Of a stretch of DNA of 64,000 nt, positions 54,939 to 64,000 are shown in pieces. Each line of letters starts with the position of its first letter. The first letter of the stretch is position 1. Below the pieces are notes generated by a model, which saw nothing but the letters and a program-made list of their open reading frames with translations, ran no database searches and was not told the origin of the DNA. Both the position numbers and the translations under genes were made by a program. This DNA is from Melampsora larici-populina 98AG31 (taxonomy: Eukaryota; Basidiomycota; Pucciniomycetes; Pucciniales; Melampsoraceae): contig NW_006768835.1 of the NCBI RefSeq assembly GCF_000204055.1, forward strand, positions 63,310 through 127,309, given 5' to 3'.

Positions 54939-55684
54939 ATGCCACCTCAAAAACATAATCAAACCAAACATCTCAATCATAACAAAAAATCAAATGGATT
55001 CAAGATTGGTAAACTTTCCAAAATGTCAGAATCTTATCGTGGAAAAGGTACGATCGATTAATCAGAATCATTTCACTGATTAAAATTTCGATTCAATAAA
55101 AAAACGATATCTAACTTCGTTTGTCTGACCTTTTAGCTGTTCAAATCAAAAAAACCCTCATCCATAAAGCAAAATTAAAGAAGCAAAGAGCCAAAGAATT
55201 AATCCAAGCTGGTTATTCAACTGAAACCAAATCTCATAAAGGACCAAATCAATCTACAAGTCGATCTGACCCAACGAATGCATTTGAATTGAAACGAGGA
55301 ATGGAAGTCAATGATCCAATGGACTTAGATACTTCAACCTTTCCACAACCAAAACTTGGACCGCGTAAAGATGGAATGAGAATAGATCATGATGAATCTC
55401 AATCTCAATCTCAATTTAATTCACTTAAACGTCCTCAAAAATCGTCACACAGTACGAATAATAATGAGATCATTGAAACTCAACCCAGTTTAAAAAAGCG
55501 CAAGATTCAAGAATCACAACCTTTCACATCATCGTCTAATTTACCCGATCCTCATAATCCTACGAAAAACAACCGATCTTCATTATCTCGGTTGAAAAAG
55601 AATCAGATGCTTCATCCGAATGGACAACCTAGATTATCAGTTAAGCTAAATCGAATGCTCGATAAGATTCAACGTGGAGCTTGA
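54939..55684 (+). CDS. FYV7: rRNA-processing protein FYV7 family
   Basis: Nucleolar factor of small-subunit ribosome assembly. Exons 54939-55047 and 55137-55684, separated by an 89-base GTACGA..TTTAG intron; 218 residues, very basic. Start at the first ATG, MPPQKHNQTKHLN. The N-terminal conserved part spans the intron: SESYRGKAVQIKKTLIHKAK then LKKQRAKELIQAGY, like the YxxKxxxIxxSxxKKxRLRKxY segment of yeast Fyv7. The C-terminus NGQPRLSVKLNRMLDKIQ matches the family's TGQPxMGxKIxxLLxKI signature. The middle is Ser/Gln/Asn-rich and variable, which is normal for the family. Its divergent neighbour is the exonuclease. Family assignment rests on both conserved ends and is fairly firm. Confidence 0.78.
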
Positions 55685-56591
55685 AAGGGAATGCATATCA
55701 TCTATATCCAAGATACCTCCAGGTTTCTTGAAGGCTCCGGGGTGGCTTTTAAGACGCTCAAAATACTGTTCTTCCCTTTTCCTGTACATTTTTACCAACA
55801 CGGTTTATCTCACAATCATTCTGCACAGTTTTTCATTGTATTCTCCGAAGATTCTTTCTATGTTTTGTTGATACCTCAATCAGACTCAGACCATAAGGTT
55901 TGGACAGATATGATGATCCATACACGAAAGGATTTCAACAGCTTTCTTTCTGTTCTCATCCAACTTGCAGATTCTTTTTAATTCTCTCTCTCTATACACA
56001 CCTCCAATGACGTTTTATTATTGAATATAATATCCAAACACATGAACAAATAAGACTGATTGTGATACATATCATGACTCTATACACTAATAAAAAGCAA
56101 TAAATGGGCGAAACCAGACAGAGATGGAAAAGTTTTCCAACTTGCTGGTATACAAAGCATCTTTTTGGGGGATAGATTGTCTGATTGCATCCCATAACTT
56201 GAAAGAAACAAACCAGGCAAGTAGATTTGAATTAGAATTCTGATTTCAACTTTTTATCACTCATATGTCATCTCTATGATGCCTTTAGCTGATGGATCAG
56301 ATATCTCATACTCTTTGTTAATGTGATTTATGAGTGATCACAGTCCTGTATGATTTTGGTTTTCAACCTTGCTTCCAGGGAATCTCTCAGAACATTGCAA
56401 GAAACGTAGATTAACAGGTTCCATGGGACGCCGCGAGAGGCACTTTGTAAAGTCTAGCAAGAGACTGAGGTAGAAGATCCAACAAGTTTTCCTCATTGAA
56501 TTCGGTACATTTCGTTTAAAAAATGGTTTGTGTTTTCAAGTCTTATTGATTTTGTGTATCACCCTGTTCAGTAAAGGATATATACATCACA
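55685..56591. other. 3' region of FYV7, no gene
   Basis: Probably FYV7 3' UTR and intergenic DNA. The frame 55691-55981 (overlapping the stop region) has no support. Nothing repetitive recognised. Confidence 0.35.
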
Positions 56592-56647
56592 CTATCTGAT
56601 GTTATCTGAGTTGCAAAACGCTTCAGATGTTTTTGCATCAGAGCAAT
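56592..56647 (-). pseudogene. Severed last coding bases of a gene interrupted by the Harbinger element
   Basis: On the minus strand this continues the reading frame of the exon at 63953-63637 across the Harbinger insertion: joined over the duplicated AAT, the frame runs on (HCSDAKTSEAFCNSDNIR) to TAG at 56594-56592. The 17-18 added residues are too few for a statistical proof, but the join is seamless. Confidence 0.4.
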
Positions 56648-57032
56648 AGTGGGGTTCAAGTTAAAAAAATTGAGCTAAGATTATAGGCAACTCGAGCCAC
56701 TTTTTAAGTCTGCTTGGTGCTTATAAAATGCGTGATCAGTCCACAAAAGTACCTAAATATAAGTCAGGTTGGTCTATAAAAAACAACCTTTGAAGCAAAG
56801 ATACAGTTTTCAAAAGGTTGAAATCAGAAAAAATGGAATAAAATGTGTTGAAGATCGATGAGATACATTTTTTAAAGGTGTTTCTAGAAGAGTCGAAATT
56901 GAAATGTGATACCTAACCCCGCTACAAGACTATGCTACTACTTGTACAGGGCTTGGTACCACAGGCCCAAATTCAACACTCCTCGCCTGGCTCCGAACCA
57001 TCTCCACAAATCGATCACCTCTCACCTTCCCT

Positions 57033-57172
57033 ACCCCTCATTTCGATACGATACTGTTTGACTTGTCCCTCCGAAACACCCGATTCGACGGTCGAACATC
57101 CTACGCTTCATTTCGATACGATACTGTTTGACCTTTCCCTCAGAAACACCCGATTCAACGTTTGACCTGCTG
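57033..57172. repeat. Tandem duplication of about 73 bases
   Basis: Two copies of a unit with TCATTTCGATACGATACTGT followed by TTTGAC and CCGAAACACCCGATTC / CAGAAACACCCGATTC. It lies in the 5' region of the Harbinger transposase and may bind the transposition proteins (inference). Confidence 0.7.
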
Positions 57173-57402
57173 TTGGTGTCGAGTGTCCCACACATTGTTG
57201 GCTTCACGCTACAAATGCCAGGGGCATTTGTCCCACTTCAGATCACCGTTTGAAGGAGAACATACTGAAAGAGCTGATTTATGTAAGTAATTTTTCCTCT
57301 CTTTGATGGTTGATACTCAAAATACTAACCAATCGATGCTTGTGTGATCAGACTCAAACCACCAATTCGCCTGGTTTCTTTTCAATCAATCCGAATTCCA
57401 AC

Positions 57403-58817
57403 ATGCGTCTTTCCCAACGGGCTCAGATGATTCGAGATCTCACCCTTGCCTGTGTCTGGGAACATCTAGACTCGATGAACGACTTTGCGGTGTATGATGA
57501 CGAAGAGACAGACTTTCCTACCGATGGCCAGCTCTTATATCCGGACAATCCAGAAGAGGCCGAGCTCTATGATCAGAATTTCAATCAAGAGAATGAACTT
57601 GCCGAGCTACTTACTTGGGTCAGCGAAACTCGATACCTTGTTCCCAGATTCAAAGCACCTCACGCCTCTCCATTCAACTTAAATGATATGCTACGTGAAT
57701 GCCGCAAAGACTTTCGACAAGCAATGCGGACCACTCCTGAAGGATTCGAAGCACTGAGGGACTTGATTAAGGACCATCCCAGCTTCATTTCAACCAGCAA
57801 TAACCCACCACCTCCACTCGAACAACAGCTTGCTATAACTCTCGAACGATTAGGCAGTAACGGAAATGGAGCGTCAGTAGGCCGGTTCTCACGTAACTAC
57901 AAGGTTAGCCGTGGTCAGGTCATCAAGTGTACCCGCCGAGTCATAAAGGCCATAATCGATAGAGGTGGCCATTATCTGGCTTGGCCATCAGCTGATCGAC
58001 GAAAGGGAATCTCATCAGTTTTAAAGCAAGATGGCTTTCCTGGATGTGTTGGATTTGTGGATGGAACCACGATCCCTTTGTATCAAAGGCCTGGACAAGA
58101 TGGTGAAGTTTTCTTTGATAGAAAACATGATTATTCGATCAATGTGCAAGTAATTTGTGATTGCAATCGGCGCATCACTTATCTTTATGGCGGCTGGCCT
58201 GGCTCTTGCTGCGATAGTACGGTCTATGGAAAGAGCGACTTGGCAGGAAACCCAGACAAGTATTTCTCACCGGGTGTGTACAGTCTTCTTCTTTTGTGTA
58301 TTCTTTTTGTCTTTATCTTGGGCTGATGAATTTCTTCGTAATTGTAGGTGAGTATCTTGTTGCTGATTCAGCATATGTTGCATCCGAAACTGTGGTTCCT
58401 TCTTACAAAGGACCAGCTGCTCAGATTGATAGGAATCGCGAATTTAATTGGTGCGTGGCAAAAGCCCGTGTTCGTAATGAACACTGTATTGGAATCTTGA
58501 AGGGTCGCTGGGCCTCGCTTCAAGGACTTCGGCTTGCATTAGACAAAAAGGAACATATGAATCATATACTCCATTGGATCAAATGTTGTGCTATCCTTCA
58601 CAACATGCTGGCCAATCTTGGAAATGCATGGGATGACTTGACGGAGCCAATTACGGAAGGTAATAATCATGATAATGCTGGTATGGATGATTTTGAAGCA
58701 CCTGTGGATTTAAGTGCACAAGAAAGAGGTCGTTCAAAAAGGGACAAGGTACGGGACTGGGCTGTATCTTACAACTGGAAAAGTGGTGGCCTGCCAATTG
58801 TGGATCCTCGTATTTAA
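57403..58817 (+). CDS. PIF/Harbinger DDE transposase
   Basis: HARBI1-like nuclease (DDE superfamily, DDE_Tnp_4) that cuts and joins transposon ends. Exons 57403-58273 and 58348-58817 with a 74-base intron in phase 1; 446 residues. I chose the ATG at 57403 (MRLSQRAQMI); the frame upstream has only non-ATG starts. The N-terminal part contains an acidic stretch and a helix-turn-helix-like region (SVGRFSRNYKVSRGQVIKC). Catalytic residues: Asp about 220 in CVGFVDGTTIPL, Asp about 271 in WPGSCCDSTVYG, Glu about 335 in ARVRNEHCIGILKGRW. All are present and no frame is broken. It converges on the Myb-like gene within the same element. Confidence 0.9.
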
Positions 58818-59348
58818 AGTGTAAGTTATGATCAGTTTTGTATTCTTTCTTATTTGATTTTGATTTTGATTTCACCTAACAAAGCTTTTGGATAATCTAC
58901 AGGTGATGAAATTCTTTCAGATTGAAGTCAATGTTATTCAATAGTACATACGTTTTTATGAAACTTTCAATTCAAATAATTCAAATAAAAGTCGAATCCC
59001 TGTTTCTTTTGTATCTACTCACATGTTGTTCTGTTGGAAGATGTCAAGTTATATGAAAATCATGTTTCTTATGTGTCAATCAACTCGCACAGGTTTTATT
59101 TTCTTCTATCATGAGCATCTTCAATTTCTCATTTGAGATTTCTCTACAATTTCCTCGTCAAAGACAAGTTTATAATACGGTAAAAGAGAGTGAGGATTTT
59201 GCAAGTCCAATCCTTTGAACGATTGATTTCATTGAACTTTCATAAAAAACAACTTGAGGAACAGAGGAAGAAACAAACAATGTACACAATCAATAACCTT
59301 GTACTTGGTTCAACACAGGAGAATACAAATACAAGTTACATGAGTTGA

Positions 59349-59520
59349 ACTCAGTCCAATCAACTTGAGAAGTAAGAAAAGAAAAAGGAATACATAAAAA
59401 TGGACTCAGTCCAATCAACTTGAGAAGTAAGAAAAGAAAAAGGAATACATAAAAATGGACTCAGTCCAATCAACTTGAGAAGTAAGAAAAGAAAAAGGAA
59501 TACATAAAAATGGACTTGAA
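59349..59520. repeat. 55-base tandem repeat, three copies
   Basis: Units starting ACTCAGTCCAATCAACTTGA at 59349, 59404 and 59459, 55 bases apart and nearly identical, each ending AAAAGGAATACATAAAA; a fourth copy starts but is cut off near 59520. Confidence 0.85.
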
Positions 59521-59594
59521 CTCAGTTCATAAAAAAGAAACTAAAAGGGGATGGAAAGAAGATTTAAAAAGGAATCTTGAGTCTAGATGACTGA

Positions 59595-59755
59595 TTTGAT
59601 TTGTTTGATTTGATTTGTTTAATTTCATTTGTTTGATTTGATTTGTTTGATTTGATTTGTTTAATTTCATTTGTTTGATTTGATTTGTTTGATTTGATTT
59701 GTTTAATTTCATTTGTTTGATTTGATTTGTTTGATTTGATTTGTTTGATAAGCTT
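59595..59755. repeat. GATTTGTTT minisatellite
   Basis: Built from 15-base steps such as TGATTTGATTTGTTT with regular replacement by TTAATTTCATTTGTTT, giving a higher-order unit of about 45 bases repeated about 3.5 times. The Lys/Asn/Gln-repeat frame read from its other strand is an artefact. Confidence 0.8.
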
Positions 59756-60018
59756 GAAGTCTACATGACTGATTTGTTTAATTTGATTTCTTTAATTTGA
59801 TGGATGGTCGAGAAAGATTGAAAAGTTTAATTTGATTTCTTTGATTTGATGGATGGTCAAGAAAGATTGAAAAGTTTGTTTTCGTCAATTGATTGTTGAA
59901 AGCCTACAGAATCGAATTAATTAAGGACTTGTTTAGATGTCCTGTGAGATGATTGGAAGATGAGGAAAATAGGAAATCAGTAAACTTGATTCAGTAGAAG
60001 ATAGATAAATAGATACAC

Positions 60019-62137
60019 TTACGATTGTTCAGATGAGACAACAGCAAGAGAATCGGTTCCAAAGGCAGGAAATACTGCAGCAAGGTAATCTGTAACTTCT
60101 TGAGGAGATTTGCCAGATAAAATAAGGCTTTGAGCGAATTTGCTACGTTCAACAATTTGTGCTTGTATATGCTCCTTCTCAAGTTTTTGCTGTTCGAATA
60201 GCTTCACGGCTTGTACTTCTTGCTTTCTGATTACCTCGGCGTCAGCAGCCTCTTTTTGCTTCATCATCTCTAAGTTGCGACGCCAGATGTTGTTAGATCT
60301 GATCTCTTTATTTCTATCATGGCTGCTAGTCATCAGTGCAACAGCGATAGGATTCTTGAGGTCCTTCGTACGAACTGCCGATGGATCGATAGAAGGAAGA
60401 GGATCCATCGGGCGGGAGACAATGGTTTTGTTGGGGCCGGTGGACTTGCGGGACTGGGGTTGTGATTGCTTCATCCTCTTCTTGGAAGGGCCAAGGATTT
60501 CCGAATCGTCGTCGCTTCCAGAATCAAGAGCCATTTCCTCGGCTGTGAGCAAGGCTTCCGCACGGTGTTTCTTCTTGGGCTTTTTGGTGGTTTGAGTTGG
60601 TTGCTCGTCTGGGATGTGCTCGTCTAGGATGTCTTCATTTCCGCTGTTGAACTCCAACTCTGGTACTGGATCGTAATCAGGTGGTAAGATTGAATGGTTA
60701 GTCGCGGTGGAAGGATTGTCAGCTGGACAACTGTCTTTGTTGAGATTCAAGTAAAGATCATCGACCACAGGTTGAGCGCCGGCTACTGGAGAGAAATTTC
60801 CTGGTGGCATGTTGAGGCAGTAATCAGCAGAAGGATCAATTGGTGGTGGTAGGTCCGGGAATTCGAATTCGGCTTGAGAAGGATCAAGAGGGAAGGGGAT
60901 ATTGAAATCAGGTGGGAAGGGTAGATCCAAATCAGGTGTGAGAGAAGCGATGAATGCCTGAAGTCTGGATTCTGATTCTTGTCGGGTTGAAATGCGATAA
61001 TCAGAGTTGTTTTCATCTTGAGCTTGATCTTGAGCCTCCTCCTCCTCCTCCTGATCTTCTTCGTAATCTTCGTAATCTTCAGCGTGATTGTCTTGAGCAG
61101 ATAAACTTAAGTGAGATGCCGTTCGATCTGGATGGAATGGATGAATTTTTTCTTGAGTTTGTTCCTCTTCTGAGTCGGAAACGTGAGTGACTTCGCTTTT
61201 CATTTCAGAGGACTCGACGGAAGATTGCTCGGCTGGTAAGGGATTCAAAGTCGAAGTTGTTCCAGTGTCCATCACTGCAAAAGCACTGATATTTGGCTTA
61301 TCTTTGAAGATGGCGTCCATTTCAGCATAAAAAGGACACTTGTGCTCTAATAACTCTTGAGGAGTATCAAAACCTTTTGCACATTGTTCATCTTTTAGAC
61401 CTTGCCCAGTCGAACAAGCTAGCTCTCTGACTCTGTGGTACCTGGCCTTGTACCGTTTGATGCGGGCTTCCAGAGTTCTCCCGGTGAGGTTCATTACCAA
61501 TCCGTTTGGGTGTGATTTTGATCGACTAAAGATTCGATTTCGGGTGTTGTAGTCCGTGTTGATTTCTTTGGCTAAGGTGCTGAGGTAGGTAGCTGGGGAC
61601 ATAGGTAAGCCGGTGACCTTGGTTCGAGCCGATCCAAAGATTATATCGCGGTTCTTAGGTACAGACAGGAAAGTCACAATACGCTCATAGTCGGGTCTTC
61701 GAAAGAGAGGTCCATTTTGTGTTGCTTGGGATGCTGGTACAGAAGGTTGAGATGCTGAAGGAGGTTTCGGAGTCAAAGCTGGAGATTTTAGAGTCGGAAT
61801 TCTAGATTTGGGAGTTGCTGAAGTTCCCTGGGATCTTGAAGCTGTGACCGTTGAACGTGAAGTGGTGGACTTTTGGGTTTCCAAGCGGTCTCGTTCTTCC
61901 GCAGCCAAACGAGATTGTCTGAGTTCAGCACGAGTTTGCTTGCCTCTCACCGTTTGCCCACATAAGGCAGCATCTGATGCTAAAGCTGCCTTCGTGCGAC
62001 GAGGTTTTCTTGGCTAGAAGGTAGAAAAACAGAAGGGTAAGTCAGCATTCATCAACAATCAAATAGAATATAAAACAACATACCAAACCACTTTTTGTAA
62101 GCTTGGGGGATTGCTTTGGCTTTGGCTTTGGAGGCAT
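60019..62137 (-). CDS. Myb/SANT-like protein of the Harbinger element
   Basis: Exons 62137-62084 and 62013-60019 with a 70-base GTATGT..CTAG intron; 682 residues. Start MPPKPKPKQSPKL. Residues about 115-250 resemble the Myb/SANT-like trihelix DNA-binding family used as partner proteins by Harbinger transposons: LTGRTLEARIKRYKARYHRV then RELACSTGQGL and LLEHKCPFYAEMDAIF. Next a long acidic, Asp/Glu-rich middle (EDYEDYEEDQEEEEEAQD), a basic patch KKPKKKHRAEALL that could be a nuclear signal, and a C-terminal coiled coil (NIWRRNLEMMKQKEAADAEV..). Its position inside the element and convergence with the transposase support the role: bringing transposase into the nucleus and to the TIRs, as known for PIF/Harbinger. 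Domain match is by eye and moderate. Confidence 0.72.
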
Positions 62138-62159
62138 TGCCAATAGTAGATCCAGAGAG

Positions 62160-62860
62160 GCGGATAAAAGTAGAAACCAGATACGAGAGAACGAGATCGA
62201 GATTGAGAAGACTTGATTGAAAAAGTAGAAACGAAACCGGATACGAGAGAACGAGATCGAGATTGAGAAGACTTGATTGAAGGAGTAGAAACGAAACCGG
62301 ATAAGACAATCTTGAGATAACAAAAGAGAAGACTTGGTTGAGACTGAATCCTAAAGTACAGTAACAAGATCAAGATCGAGAAGACTTACTTGAAAAAGTA
62401 GAAACCAGATAAGACGATCTTGAGATAACAAAACGAGGAGACTTGGTTGAGACTGAGAATAAAGATAACCAAAAGAAGCTGAATCCTGAAGTACAGTAAC
62501 GAGATAAATAACGAGAAAGACTTGAAAGACACTGAATCCTAAAGTACGAAAACGAGATAAATAACGGGAAAGACTTGATAGAAACTGGATCCTAAAGTAC
62601 GAAAACGAGACTGAGAATAAAGATAACCGAAAGAAGCTGTAACGAGAAAGACTTGAATGAAGCTGAATCCTAAAGTACGAAAACGAGATAAATAACGGGA
62701 AAGACTTGAATGAAACTGGATCTTAAAGTACGAAAACGAGACTGAGAATAAAGATAACCGAAAGAAGCTGAATCCTGAAGTACAGTAACGAGATAAATAA
62801 CGAGCAAGACTTGAATGAAGAGAGTTGATTGAGGAGAAAAACTTGATAGAATGATCTTGA
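62160..62860. repeat. Complex tandem repeats upstream of the Myb-like gene
   Basis: Two arrays. 62185-62310 repeats GAGAACGAGATCGAGATTGA followed by GAAGACTTGATTGA and AGTAGAAACGAAACCGGAT, about 59 bases per copy. 62330-62860 mixes TGAATCCTAAAGTACGAAAACGAG, ATAAATAACGGGAAAGACTTG and GAATAAAGATAACCGAAAGAAG modules in varying order. As subterminal repeats they may be binding sites for the transposition proteins (inference). Confidence 0.75.
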
Positions 62861-63150
62861 GGTGAGTTGATTTGATAGAATGATCTTGAGGCAAGTTGAT
62901 TTAAATAGTCAGAGAGGGTGTCCACGTCCACGAAAGGATCAAGTTGAATGGCTGATAAGCTGTGGTCAAAAGCGAGGGAAGCTTGTTGATTGCTTTGATA
63001 TGATATCGAGTCCGATTGGTGGTTTTGAAAAGGCTTCCTCCGCATCCGCATAAACTTCTGAGTAGGATCTTGATTTTGAAGTAATATCGCCGGGTGCGTC
63101 AAGATATCGTTTGATATCGGTTGTTGTGGTGGTGGTGGTGGGGATTCCAT
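62539..63150 (-). CDS. Doubtful open frame inside the Harbinger element
   Basis: From ATG 63150-63148 (MESPPPPPQQPISND) the frame is Pro/Gln/Ser-rich and protein-like for about 95 residues (to INSPQDHSIKFF), then reads through the tandem repeats as Ser/Phe/Leu-rich sequence to a stop at 62539. It may be a small third gene, a 5' exon of the Myb-like gene, or chance. No domain. Confidence 0.25.
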   Translation of the reverse strand: MESPPPPPQQPISNDILTHPAILLQNQDPTQKFMRMRRKPFQNHQSDSISYQSNQQASLAFDHSLSAIQLDPFVDVDTLSDYLNQLASRSFYQINSPQDHSIKFFSSINSLHSSLARYLSRYCTSGFSFFRLSLFSVSFSYFKIQFHSSLSRYLSRFRTLGFSFIQVFLVTASFGYLYSQSRFRTLGSSFYQVFPVIYLVFVL

Positions 63151-63636
63151 ATCCGGCACAAGGTGGTTGGTGAAGGTGGTTGGTGAGCTGGATGACCAAT
63201 CACGGCTATAGGCTTCTTGGTTCCGAACCGGCCACCAACAGTAGTTTATCTCTGTTGTTATGGGCTGAACAACGGAGAAAACAAACAAAAAACATAGTTT
63301 ACAAAAACGAAAAAAACAAAAAACACAGTTTAGAAATGAAAAATTAAAAAAAAAACAGTTTACGAAAAAGAAAAATTTAAAAAACACAGTTGACAGAAAA
63401 AAAAAGTATATCTTTCTAAAAAGAACCGTTGAAAGAAGTACCAGATAATCTACTTTTTTCTTGAAGCAGAAAAATTTCGATTTGCTTATAATTTAAAGCA
63501 TCAACTTATAAATTATAAGTTATCCGAGCAGCTCTAAAGCTGCTCGGATGGCTTATAAATAAAACTATAATTTGTTACTCCCGAACATTGCTTAAAATCC
63601 GTTATAAGTCCATTTTTTTTTAACTTGAACCCCACT

Positions 63637-63953
63637 AATGATTACCTGTTTTTGATTGAGATAAGCACTTCAACTTTCCAATGTCTCCAAACCTCCAATC
63701 ACAGACTGCTACTACCATGGAATATGATTCAAGATTGATATCTCCTGTGACACAATCTTTCCAAAGGAACATAATGATATATACAGCAATCAAAACCATC
63801 AATGGCCTTTCATGACTCAATATATTATTAACCTCACGAGTAAAGCTAGTAAATTCTGATTCACAATTTATCCGAATTCCTTCCCGCTGCGAAGCCTCCC
63901 AAGGTTTGACTAGACAAGTATTCCAAGAGAAAAAATTTGTAGCGAACTCCTGC
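63637..63953 (-). CDS. Exon of an unidentified gene cut by the Harbinger element, partial
   Basis: Minus strand, entering from the right window edge. It begins after a TTACTTGCAG acceptor at about 63954 and reads EFATNFFSWNTCLVKPWE.. with a membrane-like helix (PLMVLIAVYIIMFLW) and ends KLKCLSQSKTGNH; the stop TAG is formed by the target duplication plus the first bases of the transposon end. Without the insertion the frame would continue at 56647. Family not recognised. Earlier exons lie outside the window. Confidence 0.45.
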
Positions 63954-64000
63954 AAGTAACACCATCATGGATAGGGAACAAACACATGAACTGTGTGGTC

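Larger units (their letters stand above)
58818..60018. other. Space between the two Harbinger genes, with two minisatellites
   Basis: 3' regions of the converging genes. Contains a 55-base tandem repeat (59349-59520) and a TTTGATTTGATTTG-rich repeat (59595-59755); nothing coding. Confidence 0.6.
56648..63636. mobile_element. PIF/Harbinger element, 6.99 kb, apparently complete
   Basis: Left end AGTGGGGTTCAAGTTAAAAA at 56648; right end is its exact complement, ending 63636. AAT flanks both sides (56645-56647 and 63637-63639), a 3-base target duplication. Inside are a DDE transposase (plus strand) and a Myb/SANT-like protein (minus strand), the two-gene set used by PIF/Harbinger elements, plus several minisatellites and a subterminal hairpin (GCAGCTCTAAAGCTGC near 63535). 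Both genes are uninterrupted, so it may still be active or recently so. Confidence 0.82.

Noticed and set aside
59527..59712. Frame with Lys-Ser-Asn-Gln-Thr repeats
   Set aside because: Pure read-through of a short tandem repeat on the opposite strand.

Overview
The window reads as nuclear DNA of a basidiomycete, most probably a rust fungus (Pucciniales). This is inferred from A+T-rich sequence, many 60-110 base GT..AG introns, small exons down to 6 and 10 bases, lineage-specific proteins, candidate secreted proteins and a very high transposon load. There are no operons, and a 100-N assembly gap lies at 47512-47611.

Left part (1-10.7 kb): a cluster of lineage-specific genes. A multi-exon minus-strand gene runs off the left edge, followed by a possible 65-residue gene, a 283-residue plus-strand protein with three SAP/HeH-like repeats, a four-exon 195-residue coiled-coil protein, and a roughly ten-exon gene with a SAP-like segment and a coiled-coil tail.

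Middle (11-42.5 kb): a repeat-dominated graveyard. It holds a decayed lysine-ketoglutarate reductase gene. A 3.29 kb terminal-inverted-repeat (TIR) element sits inside a tRNA-like sequence; it carries a broken acyl-CoA synthetase fragment and is itself hit by a 1.19 kb hAT-like foldback element. Further items are a Tourist-like MITE, a 147-base satellite, three hAT transposase remnants, a headless adenylate kinase fragment with a MITE in its intron, a solo LTR, a LINE remnant and more MITEs. The plausible live genes here are two small secreted-protein genes (20166-20534 and 41056-41385).

Right part (43.5-64 kb): mostly real genes separated by elements. They are a GT71 (MNN2-type) mannosyltransferase with two micro-exons (43565-45837), an 865-residue putative secreted rust protein (48851-51596), a Werner-type 3'-5' exonuclease (53342-54707, minus) divergent from the rRNA-processing factor FYV7 (54939-55684), and an apparently complete 6.99 kb PIF/Harbinger element (56648-63636). 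That element carries an intact DDE transposase, a Myb/SANT-like partner, matching termini and a 3-base target duplication, and it interrupts the last coding exon of another gene. The mannosyltransferase acts in Golgi glycan building, FYV7 in the nucleolus and the exonuclease on nucleic acids; nothing suggests one shared pathway.

Exon limits were worked out by reading frames and splice signals by eye. Family names rest on recognised motifs, not on database searches.
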